Assembly: GCA_014237405.1 (NCBI GenBank)
Contig: JABZFO010000019.1
Span: forward strand, 1-60,914
Source: Desulfosarcina sp.
Lineage (GTDB): Bacteria > Desulfobacterota > Desulfobacteria > Desulfobacterales > Desulfosarcinaceae
Direction of reading: 5' to 3'
Length of the DNA: 60,914 nucleotides
Made by a program: the position numbers and the translations under genes. Position 1 is the stretch's first letter; the number at the start of each line of letters is the position of its first letter. Positions 17,198-25,960 of this stretch are shown here, piece by piece. The notes beneath the pieces were generated by a model. It worked only from the letters and a program-made list of their open reading frames with translations, searched no databases and was not told the DNA's origin.

Positions 17198-20100
17198 TCG
17201 AAAAAATCATCGAACTGTCCATCAAAAACAAGTTCCTGGTGATCCTGGCGACACTGTTCGTCATCGCCGCCGGCATATACGCCATTGCCAACACGCCTCT
17301 GGATGCCATTCCCGATCTGTCCGATGTACAGGTGATCATCTTTACCGAATACGCGGGTCAGGCGCCACAGGTGGTGGAGGATCAGGTGACCTACCCGTTG
17401 ACCACCGCCATGCTGTCGGTGCCCTTTGCCAAAGTTGTGCGGGGCTATTCCTTTTTCGGCATCTCCTTCGTCTACATCATCTTCGAAGATAGCACCGACC
17501 TGTATTGGGCCCGCAGCCGGGTGCTGGAGTACCTGAATTTTGTGGCCGGCCGTCTGCCCCAGGGGGTGACCCCCTCCCTGGGTCCCGATGCCACCGGTGT
17601 CGGCTGGGTCTACGAGTACACCCTTGAGAGCGATCGTCACGACCTGGCCCAGCTGCGCTCCATCCAGGACTGGTTTTTGCGCTACGAACTGGCCAGCGTA
17701 CCGGGGGTGTCCGAGGTGGCATCCATCGGGGGGTACGTCAAGCAGTACCAGGTGGTCGTGGACCCCAACAAGCTGCGGGCCTACAACATCCCCATCCAGA
17801 AGATACGGAAGGCCATCCAGCGCAGTAACAATGACGTAGGCGGCCGGCTGGTGGAGATGGGCGAAACCGAGTTCATGGTCCGGGGGCTGGGCTATATCAA
17901 AAGCATCGAAGACCTGAATCTCGTGCCGCTGGGGGTGAACAACCGTGGAGTTCCCATTCTGCTGCGCAATGTGGCCACGGTTACCATCGGTCCGGAACTG
18001 CGGCGGGGCATTGCCGACTACAACGGGCAGGGTGAAGTGGTGGGCGGCGTCATCATCATGCGATTCGGTGAAAACGCATTGCAGGTGATCGACAACGTCA
18101 AGAAACGCATTGAGGAACTCAAGTCCGGCCTGCCCGAAGGGGTGCGCATCAAAGCGGTCTACGACCGGTCCGGGCTCATCCTGCGCGCTGTGCATAACCT
18201 CAAGGGCACCCTGATCGAGGAAAGCATCATCGTGGCCATCGTGTGCATCGTTTTTCTCTTTCACTTCCGCAGTGCCCTGGTGGGCATCTTTACCCTGCCG
18301 GTGGGCGTGTTCATCAGCTTCATCATCATGGAACGCCAGGGCATCAACGCCAATATCATGAGCCTGGGCGGCATCGCCATCGCCATCGGCGCCATGGTGG
18401 ACGGTGCCATCGTCATGATCGAAAACGCCCACAAGCATATCGAGCACGACGGCGGGAAAAAACCCCACTGGGAGTTGATCACCGATGCCGCCAAGGAGGT
18501 GGGGCCGGCGCTTTTCTTCTCATTATTGATCATCGCCGTGAGTTTTGTGCCGGTATTCAGCCTGGAGGCCCAGGAGGGACGGCTGTTCAAACCGCTGGCC
18601 TACACCAAAACCTACGCCATGATGGGATCGGCCCTGCTGGCCATTACCATTGTACCCATACTCATGGGCTACCTGATTCGGGGAAAAATCAAGCCTGAAA
18701 ATGAAAACCCGGTCAATCGGTTTCTCATCTGGATCTACCATCCCATCATCAAAGTGGTGCTCAAGAAGAAAGCCATTGTGCTGATTGCCGCGGTGGTTGT
18801 TTTAGCCATGACGTGGTTCCCGATCAAACGCATGGGGTCGGAATTCATGCCGCCTCTGAACGAGGGCGACCTGCTGTACATGCCTACCACGTTGCCGGGC
18901 ATCTCCATCACCAAGGCAAAAGAATTGCTGCAGCAGACGGACCGTATCATTGCGTCCTTTCCGGAAGTACACCACACGTTCGGAAAAATCGGGCGGGCAG
19001 AGACCGCCACCGACCCGGCACCATTGAGCATGATCGAAACCACCATCATGCTGAGACCGGAAGATGAATGGCGCGAGGGCATGACCATGGAGAAACTTGT
19101 GGGCGAGTTGGACAAGGCCATCCAGTTCCCCGGCCTGACCAACGCCTGGACCATGCCCATCAAGACCCGTATCGACATGCTCTCCACCGGCATCAAGACT
19201 CCGGTGGGCATCAAGATCATGGGGGAGAACCTGCAGGTGCTCAACGATCTGGGCGAACAGGTGGAAGCCGTCATCCGCGACGTGCCTGGAACGCTGAGCG
19301 TCTATGCGGAACGGGTAACCGGCGGTAATTTTCTCGACTACGAGATCCGGCGGGATGAGGCGGCTCGATACGGACTCACCGTGGGGGATATCCAGGACAT
19401 CATCATGACCGCCGTGGGCGGCATGAACATCACCCAGACCGTGGAGGGACTGGAACGCTACCCGGTGAATCTGCGATACGGCAGCGAACTGCGCGACACA
19501 CCGGAGAAGCTGCGGCGGATCCTGGTGCCCACGCCCACTGGTGCCCAGGTGCCCATCGCCCAGCTGGCCGACATTCGCATCGTCAAGGGGCCGCCGGTGG
19601 TCAAGAGCGAGAACGCCCGCAACAGCGCGTATGTTTACGTGGACCTGACCGGCATTGACGTGGGGACCTATGTCAAGGCCGCTCAGAAAATCGTTCAGGA
19701 AAAAATCGATCTGCCGCCGGGCTACAGTCTGGTGTGGAGCGGCCAGTATGAATACATGGTGCGGGCCCAGAAGCGCCTGATGATCGTAGTCCCCATGACG
19801 CTGCTGCTCATTTTCCTGCTGCTCTATTTCAACTTCAAGGACATGACCGAAAGCCTGGTCGGCTTCGTCGCCCTGGCCGGCGTGGCTGCCGAAACCGGCG
19901 TGGTCATGCTGATCTATCTAGATATCTCTTACCGCAAGTTCAATGAAAAATATGGAGACCGGTTCAACCGGCGCCATCTCAACGAAGCCATCGAAGAAGG
20001 CGCGGCCCTGCGGGTGCGGCCCAAGATGATGACCGTGGTGGCCATCATGGCGGGCCTGGCACCAATCATGTGGAGCCATGGATCCGGTTCCCAGGTGATG

Positions 20101-20214
20101 AAGCGCATCGCCGCCCCCATGATCGGCGGCATGGTCAGCGCAACGATACTTACTCTGATCGTGGTGCCCGTCATCTATGGGATCTGGAGGGGATGGCGGC
20201 TGACTGAGGACTGA
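17194..20214 (+). CDS. cusA: CusA-like copper/silver RND efflux pump, short internal loss
   Basis: This is the inner-membrane proton-driven pump exporting Cu(I)/Ag(I). The three methionines that line the metal site in E. coli CusA (573, 623, 672) appear with the same spacing at M563 (LLYMP), M613 (APLSMIET) and M662 (RIDMLSTGIKTPVGIKI). TM helix 4 has GAMVDGAIVMIENAHK. The frame is continuous for 1006 residues, ~35-40 shorter than CusA. Around 19857 it reads NFKDMTESLV directly into GFVALAGVAAETGVVML, whereas relatives have ~29 residues there that include a transmembrane helix (VPFALVGGIW-like). An in-frame deletion of one helix would invert downstream topology, so function is doubtful if the lesion is real. 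Confidence 0.92.
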   Translation: MIEKIIELSIKNKFLVILATLFVIAAGIYAIANTPLDAIPDLSDVQVIIFTEYAGQAPQVVEDQVTYPLTTAMLSVPFAKVVRGYSFFGISFVYIIFEDSTDLYWARSRVLEYLNFVAGRLPQGVTPSLGPDATGVGWVYEYTLESDRHDLAQLRSIQDWFLRYELASVPGVSEVASIGGYVKQYQVVVDPNKLRAYNIPIQKIRKAIQRSNNDVGGRLVEMGETEFMVRGLGYIKSIEDLNLVPLGVNNRGVPILLRNVATVTIGPELRRGIADYNGQGEVVGGVIIMRFGENALQVIDNVKKRIEELKSGLPEGVRIKAVYDRSGLILRAVHNLKGTLIEESIIVAIVCIVFLFHFRSALVGIFTLPVGVFISFIIMERQGINANIMSLGGIAIAIGAMVDGAIVMIENAHKHIEHDGGKKPHWELITDAAKEVGPALFFSLLIIAVSFVPVFSLEAQEGRLFKPLAYTKTYAMMGSALLAITIVPILMGYLIRGKIKPENENPVNRFLIWIYHPIIKVVLKKKAIVLIAAVVVLAMTWFPIKRMGSEFMPPLNEGDLLYMPTTLPGISITKAKELLQQTDRIIASFPEVHHTFGKIGRAETATDPAPLSMIETTIMLRPEDEWREGMTMEKLVGELDKAIQFPGLTNAWTMPIKTRIDMLSTGIKTPVGIKIMGENLQVLNDLGEQVEAVIRDVPGTLSVYAERVTGGNFLDYEIRRDEAARYGLTVGDIQDIIMTAVGGMNITQTVEGLERYPVNLRYGSELRDTPEKLRRILVPTPTGAQVPIAQLADIRIVKGPPVVKSENARNSAYVYVDLTGIDVGTYVKAAQKIVQEKIDLPPGYSLVWSGQYEYMVRAQKRLMIVVPMTLLLIFLLLYFNFKDMTESLVGFVALAGVAAETGVVMLIYLDISYRKFNEKYGDRFNRRHLNEAIEEGAALRVRPKMMTVVAIMAGLAPIMWSHGSGSQVMKRIAAPMIGGMVSATILTLIVVPVIYGIWRGWRLTED

Positions 20215-20287
20215 GGACAGAAGACGGAGGACGGAGGACAGAGGACTGAGGACTGAGGACAGAGGACTGAGGACTGAGGACTGAGGC
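20205..20287 (+). repeat. 7-bp tandem repeat (TGAGGAC-like, about 11-12 units)
   Basis: Consecutive 7-base units TGAGGAC, AGAGGAC, GGAGGAC and AGAAGAC run without interruption from the last three codons of cusA (encoding ...TED and its TGA stop) into the spacer before the next gene. The unit length is not a multiple of three, so copy-number change before the stop would alter the CusA tail, but a TGA occurs in most units. It ends 60 bp before the His/Met-rich gene. Confidence 0.9.
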
Positions 20288-20346
20288 GCCATCTTTCTTA
20301 ACAGCCGCCATCATGGCGGCATTATTCACAACCTGGAGGAATTATC

Positions 20347-20856
20347 ATGAAAAAGCGGACACTTCTCATTACGGCAGTTATCTTCGCCCTGGTTGCCGTT
20401 CCGGCCATGGCCATGCAGGGGCACGACAGTCACGGTTCCGGCAGCGGACACGACATGAAGTCCGACAAAAATATGGATCAAGATGCCCACGGCAAGGAGA
20501 TGGATAACACCAGCATGGGCGGCATGTTCAAACATCATGATTCGATGGACGGCATGAATGCGGATTTCCAGGTGATGAGCCTGGCCAGCATGAACATGAC
20601 ATCGGACAAGGGCGAGACCCACCACATCATGGTAAATCTGTCCCGGGCCGACGGCGGGACACCCATAAAAAACGCCGTGGGCAAAATTAAAGTTGTGGGT
20701 CCTGAGGGCAAGGAGCAGGTCAGCACGCTGAAGAATTACAGCGGGATTCTGGCCGCCAACTTCACCTTCAAGGAGCCGGGTAAATACGGGGTGATTTGTC
20801 TGCTTAAAAATGAAGATAAAAAACAGGTGTTTAAGTTTTGGTATCACCACATGTAA
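20347..20856 (+). CDS. His/Met-rich periplasmic protein, probable copper-binding partner of the efflux pump
   Basis: This is a 169-residue secreted protein with a standard signal peptide (TLLITAVIFALVAVPAMAM) and a good GGAGG site. Residues ~24-75 are dense in His, Met, Asp and Ser (GHDSHGSGSGHDMK, MGGMFKHHDSMDGMN), a typical Cu(I)/Cu(II) ligand field. The C-terminal ~100 residues form a beta-rich domain (HHIMVNLSRADGG, KIKVVGPEGKEQV, NFTFKEPGKYGVICLL) resembling YtkA/FixH-like immunoglobulin folds. It follows cusA at 130 bp on the same strand, so it is likely the last gene of the efflux operon, acting as a periplasmic copper chaperone or sponge. No exact family name can be given. Confidence 0.8.
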   Translation: MKKRTLLITAVIFALVAVPAMAMQGHDSHGSGSGHDMKSDKNMDQDAHGKEMDNTSMGGMFKHHDSMDGMNADFQVMSLASMNMTSDKGETHHIMVNLSRADGGTPIKNAVGKIKVVGPEGKEQVSTLKNYSGILAANFTFKEPGKYGVICLLKNEDKKQVFKFWYHHM

Positions 20857-20955
20857 TTGCCACCGTGTCTATATCGGAGGCCCGCCTGCAATGACGCCCT
20901 GCAGGCGGGTCCGACGCCACGGTCATTGGCCCCCGAAGCCCATTGGCAGGCTACC

Positions 20956-21884
20956 ATGAATTTTTTCGATAAAACAAAGACGGCGATTATCATTCTTCTT
21001 CTGGCGGTGGTGACGGTGGTTCACCACCTGCCGATCGCCGGTTTTTTTGGCACGCACATCCTGCATCGGGAGCTGTTCTTTTTTCCCATTGTTCTGGCCG
21101 GTTTGTGGTTCGGCCTCAGGGCAGCCTTTTTCACTTCCGTTGCCGCCAGTATCGTCTATGCTCATTTTTTTACCCATAATGCCGACATCCAAACCACATC
21201 GGCTGCACTCGTGGGGCTTCAGGTGGCCGGGTTCAACCTCATGGCGCCAGGGAGGTGCGCGACGAAATTCTCGGCGGTCGTGTGACGTTGAACGGGGAAC
21301 TCAAGGAGGTTACGGTATTGTTTGCCGATCTCCGGGACTTTACCCGGCTTGTTGAAACCATCCCCCCACGTGAGGTGGTCACGGTCATCAACACGTACTT
21401 CGAAGCCATGTCCGAGGCTATTGGGTCCCACCAGGGCCTGGTGCTCCAGTTTATCGGTGACGAAATCGAGGCGGTTTTCGGGGCGCCGGTGGCCCTTGAA
21501 AACCATCAGCAGCGCGCCATCGATGCAGCTCTGGAGATGAGAACACGCCTGTCCCAGGTCAACCTCAATCTGGCCCATCAGGGATACGCGCCGCTTCGGC
21601 ACGGCATCGGATTGCATACGGGCAAGGTCGTGGCCGCCAATATCGGCAGTCCCCAGCGGCTATCCTACACCATGGTGGGAGAGACGGTGAACATCGCCTC
21701 GCGGATTCAGGACCTGAACAAGGCGTTCGATACGGACATCCTCATCAGCGATGCCGTGAGGCAGGGCCTCGACCGGGGCATCGATATGAGTCCCCTCTCG
21801 CCGGTTTCCGTCAAGGGCGTCCGTGAGCCGCTGCATCTATTCAGCATCGACAAGCAGCCTTTTGTTTGCGTAGGGGAGGTATGA
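20956..21884 (+). pseudogene. Membrane-anchored adenylate/guanylate cyclase, internal deletion
   Basis: The first frame, from ATG 20956, is an N-terminal membrane region with three or four hydrophobic helices (IIILLLAVVTVVHHL, LFFFPIVLAGLWFGL, FFTSVAASIVYAHFF), similar to DUF4118-type sensors. It stops at 21285. The second frame resumes near 21250 with EVRDEILGGRV and a complete class III cyclase domain: VTVLFADLRDFT, FIGDEIEAVFG with the second metal Asp, and GIGLHTGKVVAANIG, ending at 21884. Whatever linked them (often HAMP, PAS or GAF sequences) is missing, with a frame change at ~21243. The catalytic half lacks its own credible start, so this is probably a broken gene or an assembly gap. 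Confidence 0.8.
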
Positions 21885-21946
21885 ATGTGACTTTTGGCGC
21901 AACGCCGAAGACGGGTCAAAAGACAAGCAAGAGTGTGGATCTATTT

Positions 21947-21964
21947 ATTTCCGAGGCCCTTAAC
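21947..21964 (+). repeat. Single end-copy of a dispersed repeat (TTCCGAGGCCCTTA)
   Basis: ATTTCCGAGGCCCTTAA recurs at both ends (inverted) of the palindromic element at 28560-28723 and again at 39600-39620. Here it sits in the 90-bp space between two convergent broken genes, as a solitary end without its partner. Confidence 0.6.
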
Positions 21965-21973
21965 CACACCATG

Positions 21974-22681
21974 CTAAATGACTGCGAAGGAAACCGGCTT
22001 CTTGAACGTGTCGATGAACCGGCAGATCTCCTGAAATTCGGGAAGGTCCGCGGTCAGCGCCTCACCGTTCAGGCTTTGCATGAAAAGACGTTCGCTTTTG
22101 GGAATCGCTGCAATCACCCGCTGTGGATCCAACCGGCCGGCCATGGTGTCGCGAACCGCGTGGTCAACCTTGTTGAGAACATAAACGGCCTGGATGCCTG
22201 CGGTTTCGGCCATCCGTTGGACGTTGTCGGCCAGGGCAAACGATTCGAAAGTGGGATCGACGACGCATACGATCAGGTCGCACCTGGCGTCAACGCGCCG
22301 GCCGAAGTGCTCCAGGCCCGCTTCGGCGTCGATGAGGACCACCTCGTTTTCCGCTTCCCGCAGCCGGCTGAGAACGGTCTTGGAGATATTGCCGATCATG
22401 CAGGCACACCCCTCTCCGAATGACCGGATTTTGCCCACCACCAGCAATTTAATGCCGTCGGCATCGGCCAGGCAGGCTTCCGGGATATCCGACAGGGTCA
22501 TGGGATCTTTCAAGAAAGCGTTTTCCTGACTGTTTGGAAAAGCGGGGTTTAACTGTTCTTTCACCCCCTTGCGCCCACCCATGGCGTCCATGAGAATGGC
22601 CGGCAGCCGGGCCCCCAACAGCCGGTGAAGGCACAGGTTGGATTCGTCATTTTCACGATGGGAGACTCCAATGTCAAAAGG
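21974..22681 (-). pseudogene. cooC: CooC-type CO dehydrogenase accessory ATPase, 5'-truncated
   Basis: CooC ATPases insert nickel into CO dehydrogenase/acetyl-CoA synthase. The open frame covers the middle and end of such a protein: DESNLCLHRLLGARLP, LLVVGKIRSFGEGCACMIG (the CooC cysteine motif), VVLIDAEAGLEHFGRRVD (switch II), VVDPTFESFALAD and VLNKVDH. It lacks the N-terminal P-loop (GKGGVGKT): upstream of DESNL the frame is closed by TAA at 22682-22684 after ~8 unrelated codons. About 25-35 N-terminal residues with the nucleotide-binding lysine are missing and no start codon is evident. No CODH genes lie in the window. Confidence 0.8.
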
Positions 22682-23020
22682 TTATCGCACACAGGACTCA
22701 GGAGTGAGAGATGCCCCGGATTACGTGATTCACGAAGGCGGGTTTTACCGGACGGTCCACCACCCGGCCGGATTACTACATTTTCGATTACCATCGGACG
22801 CCAGGGGCGGTCGGTCGTCCCGTCCCTGGTGGGTACAACCGGCTTAGGGCCGCGGAATCAATAGTACCGATAAATAGCCAGGGGTGATGGAATCTTTGCA
22901 ATTCCGGTCACCCCCTGGCTATGGATGGTTTTTATGTCAGAATGATATTGTAATTTGGAATTTGTTATTTATTTGACCCAATCTTAAGATCAGGTGGTGC
23001 TTGCAATTTGTGTTTCCAGT
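22682..23020. other. Spacer between the CooC fragment and the SGNH hydrolase gene
   Basis: I find no gene in this stretch. Short open frames on both strands show no known motif. It contains one clear hairpin, listed separately, and a smaller GC-rich inverted repeat near 22800-22833 (CCAGGGGCGG ... CCGTCCCTGG). Confidence 0.5.
22876..22920 (-). terminator. Hairpin terminator of the SGNH hydrolase gene
   Basis: Long imperfect inverted repeat: AGCCAGGGGTGA pairs with TCACCCCCTGGCT, and the inner TGGAAT/ATTCC arms extend it. It lies ~100 bp past the stop of the minus-strand hydrolase. The T-run is poor on the minus strand (ATTTATCGG) and better on the plus strand (GGTTTTTATG), so direction is not certain. 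Confidence 0.55.
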
Positions 23021-24970
23021 TTATGGCAACGTAGCATGCCATGCGTCGGCCATGGTTTGATACCCGAGGTCGTTGGGATGCAGGTGATCTGCGTAAAGAG
23101 CTGTACTACCGAAAACTGCGTAGAAATTCGGTCCAAGATCAATATCATCGTTAGGATTGTCGGTGGCGATCTGTTGAATTCTTGTATTGTATTTTTGGAT
23201 CTGAGTGTTCCTGGTAGTATCCGGGTCCCACGTATCTTTTATGTATGTGGGTAGAATTTCAGCCAGCCACACTTGTTTGCCATCCACAACGATTGAGTTG
23301 GCTACTTCGACAACACTGGCTTTAAAGGCATCAGGATCGACAGGGTTACCATTGAAGGAGTCATTTGTGCCGATCAGCAGCAGCACCTTATTGGCCCCTG
23401 GATGGCGCTCCAGAATGGAATCGATTCTATCATTTAAATCCGCTGCCATGTCACCGCCAATGCCTTCGTTAAATACGATTTGAGGCAAACCGGTTGTCGT
23501 TGTCAGGGCATCGGCCAGCCGCTCCCTTTTTTCCGGGTCTGCCGGGTCTGCCTGGCCTGCCTGGTAGCCCTGGATGGCGACGATGCGTCCATCGGTCGAG
23601 TCGTTGTTCGAGTCATCGTCGTCACCTACACCGTTGGTGATGCTGTCCCCCACGGTGACGTAATAGTCACCGCCGAGGCCCACCGTGGAATTGATGTCAC
23701 CACTGGCTTCATTGCCGGCGGCGTCCCTTAAAACGGCCGTAATGTCATGTTCTCCATCGGCCACCCCGCTAAAATCGACGGAATAGTAGTTGACCGACTC
23801 GGTGGCGGCGGTTTCGCTGCCACCGTCCAGGCTGAACCCCACACTGCCGCCAATGGGCTTGTTGAGCACGACGGCTTGGGCGGTGAGGGTATGACCATGA
23901 CCGCCGCCGGGTGTTGTCGAGGCAATGGAGTAAGCCAGGGGCGAGGAGATGGCCACCATCGGCTGCAGGGGGTTCTCGGTGATCAGGACATTGTCGAACT
24001 GGGCTCTGTCCTGGCAGTAAAGGGCCACCGTTCCCGACAAAATGGGATCGGAATCCACCACGGCGAAAACCGGGTCACCATCGATCCAGACGATGATGGT
24101 GTCATCTTTGACTTCGGCCGTCAGGGTCATCTGTTGATTGTCGACATATCCGCGTGCATTTACAGCCAATGTTTCAAAACCACCGGTTGTGCGTTTTTCG
24201 AAACGGGTAAAGCCGTACCTGGCATTCATCGTCACGCGATAGTAGTTGTCAGGGTCTTGATACCGAAACATGATGCCCACATCATTGCCCTGGCGGCTGC
24301 CGTTAAGGTCGGTCACCGGGGTGATATCCACACTGAAACGGTAAGCGGGTATGTCGCTGACGGGCGGATCATCAAGACGGGCAAAGGTTCCCGTGTGATA
24401 GGATGTGGGTGTGGGTGTGGGTGTGGTGGGTTCATCATACAGGGCGCCGTCCTCTACGTGACCAATCTGAAGCAGTTCATCATTGTACACAACCCAATTA
24501 TCAGGGTTGCCGGTATCATTTTCAGTAGTCCATCTTAAATTCCAGCCGGTACCGTCATCAAATGCATCTGAAAAAATAATCTTGGTGACATAAACCGCAA
24601 CGGTGTCGCTCCCCTGGGCGCCGTTGTCGTCGGTGACCGTGTAGCTGAAGGAATAGGCTTCCGTTGCTGGGTCAACAGTAGCGGTGGCGGAAGACGTGGC
24701 TGCACCGGTGAGGACCACGCCAGGGCCACCGGTTTGAATCCACCGGTGGGAGACGATCGTTCCGTCGCTGTCACTGGATGTGCCGATCAGCGTAATGGTT
24801 TTCATACCGGGATTGTGCACGTTTACCGTTTGATCCGGACCGGCATTGGCAACCGGTGCGATGTTGGCCGGCGGGTTGTCTCCACCACCACCACCACCAC
24901 TGCATCCGGACAAGGCCAACATCATAAAAAAACAGATAATGGAGGCCTTCACTTTATGCTGAGCACCCAC
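23021..24970 (-). CDS. Lipoprotein SGNH/GDSL hydrolase with PKD-like and lectin-like domains
   Basis: A GTG at 24970 follows AAAGGGGG at good spacing and gives a 649-residue lipoprotein precursor: hydrophobic FFMMLALSGC with the acylated Cys at 23, then a Gly-rich linker. Residues ~35-115 form a PKD-like domain (VANAGPDQTVNV, SYTVTDDNGAQGSD), ~120-340 a concanavalin-like beta-sandwich (FSDAFDDGTGW, IMFRYQDPDNYYRV), then an Ig-like segment. The C-terminal SGNH hydrolase has the nucleophile S443 in VGDSITNG, block II EGIGGDM, block III LLIGTND and the D628-x-x-H631 pair in YADHLHPND. It is likely a surface or periplasmic esterase, possibly deacetylating a polysaccharide; the substrate is inferred. 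It appears monocistronic, ending at a hairpin. Confidence 0.88.
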   Translation of the reverse strand: MGAQHKVKASIICFFMMLALSGCSGGGGGGDNPPANIAPVANAGPDQTVNVHNPGMKTITLIGTSSDSDGTIVSHRWIQTGGPGVVLTGAATSSATATVDPATEAYSFSYTVTDDNGAQGSDTVAVYVTKIIFSDAFDDGTGWNLRWTTENDTGNPDNWVVYNDELLQIGHVEDGALYDEPTTPTPTPTSYHTGTFARLDDPPVSDIPAYRFSVDITPVTDLNGSRQGNDVGIMFRYQDPDNYYRVTMNARYGFTRFEKRTTGGFETLAVNARGYVDNQQMTLTAEVKDDTIIVWIDGDPVFAVVDSDPILSGTVALYCQDRAQFDNVLITENPLQPMVAISSPLAYSIASTTPGGGHGHTLTAQAVVLNKPIGGSVGFSLDGGSETAATESVNYYSVDFSGVADGEHDITAVLRDAAGNEASGDINSTVGLGGDYYVTVGDSITNGVGDDDDSNNDSTDGRIVAIQGYQAGQADPADPEKRERLADALTTTTGLPQIVFNEGIGGDMAADLNDRIDSILERHPGANKVLLLIGTNDSFNGNPVDPDAFKASVVEVANSIVVDGKQVWLAEILPTYIKDTWDPDTTRNTQIQKYNTRIQQIATDNPNDDIDLGPNFYAVFGSTALYADHLHPNDLGYQTMADAWHATLP

Positions 24971-25960
24971 TTTTTTATCCCCCTTTAACACTCACGGAAA
25001 GAATATTCTATAATCCGGTTATCCACTTTGCTAAAGTGAATATGGGATAAGCATCTGAATATCTTCATGGTGTTAAAAAACTCAAGGCTGTTCGATCCTG
25101 TACGACAGCCGGTATGCCATTTGGGGCCACGGGTGAAATTCCTTACCATCCGGGTATCAATATCCTCGACCCCTTGGATCCTTGAACCCTCTTCTCCAAC
25201 TACATTGGAGAAGAACCTGATATGAGCCCATTCAATCCTGAAAAACGCAGGCAACACAATCCTGATCACTATAAGCATAGATTGTTTAATTGACAACAAC
25301 TTACCTACTTAAAGCAAAAAATGTACCCGTGCGATACAATTATCGCCTAACCTTTTGAATAATTATTATATTTAGCCAAACAGACAGGTATGTAAAATAT
25401 AGGCTTGTGAAAAATAAGTGACTATTTTTAGGAATTTTTTTTGCCTTACGTGGTTTCATTCCCGCCAGGGGCGAGACTGGCCTGCAAGCAAGATTAAAGC
25501 AAAAAGCAACCCTGAACCTTTGAACCCGTTAACGGTTACGAATTATGAAATAGTTGCCCTATGCAATGGGAAAATGTGTCATTTATTTGCCACTCTTTAT
25601 GCGGTTATCCTTGATGTTGTTGGCAGCATTTGATTGCGGATCAATTATTTCGACCTTGCCTGACAGCGGTGGAATCAGGCTATATCGTTCAGGGCTTGAC
25701 TGACGCCGATGGCACTTGTATCATGTCTGGAATGCTCGATATCCGCTTGAGACAGGCTGTGCCGAATATACCATGTTTGGCATATTGCTTGCAGCTTTCC
25801 ATGCTGCGCAAGGAATGTGAAAGTGCGACCGGAGCCCCTTTCGGAAAAACACACCTGCCATATTCCCGGCAGGTGTCGGTTACCTTCGAACGGCAGGGTT
25901 CGGAAGCTGGTCGTTTTATTTATATCAACCGTGGGTTAAAAAATTAAAAAAGGATGGTAG
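24971..25960. other. Long intergenic region upstream of the LamG protein
   Basis: I can support no gene in this ~990 bp. Short open frames on both strands lack motifs and ribosome sites. It holds a low-complexity CCCTTGGATCCTTGAACCC sequence near 25170, similar in style to the reverse of 4264-4290 between the Lrp gene and gcvT, and an 8-bp-stem hairpin at 25852-25875 (CACCTGCC ... GGCAGGTG) ~85 bp before the LamG start. The hairpin could be a terminator or leader structure; it matches no riboswitch I know. Confidence 0.5.

Noticed and set aside
20205..20287. CRISPR-like array
   Set aside because: Repeats are 7 bp and directly adjacent without spacers, so this is a microsatellite.
24985..25299. 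104-codon minus-strand frame beside the SGNH hydrolase start
   Set aside because: It consists largely of CCCTTGGATCC-type repeat sequence and has no motif or ribosome site.
25630..25947. 105-codon open frame upstream of the LamG gene
   Set aside because: No ribosome site, no recognisable motif and unusual composition; it lies in a region otherwise made of intergenic low-complexity sequence.
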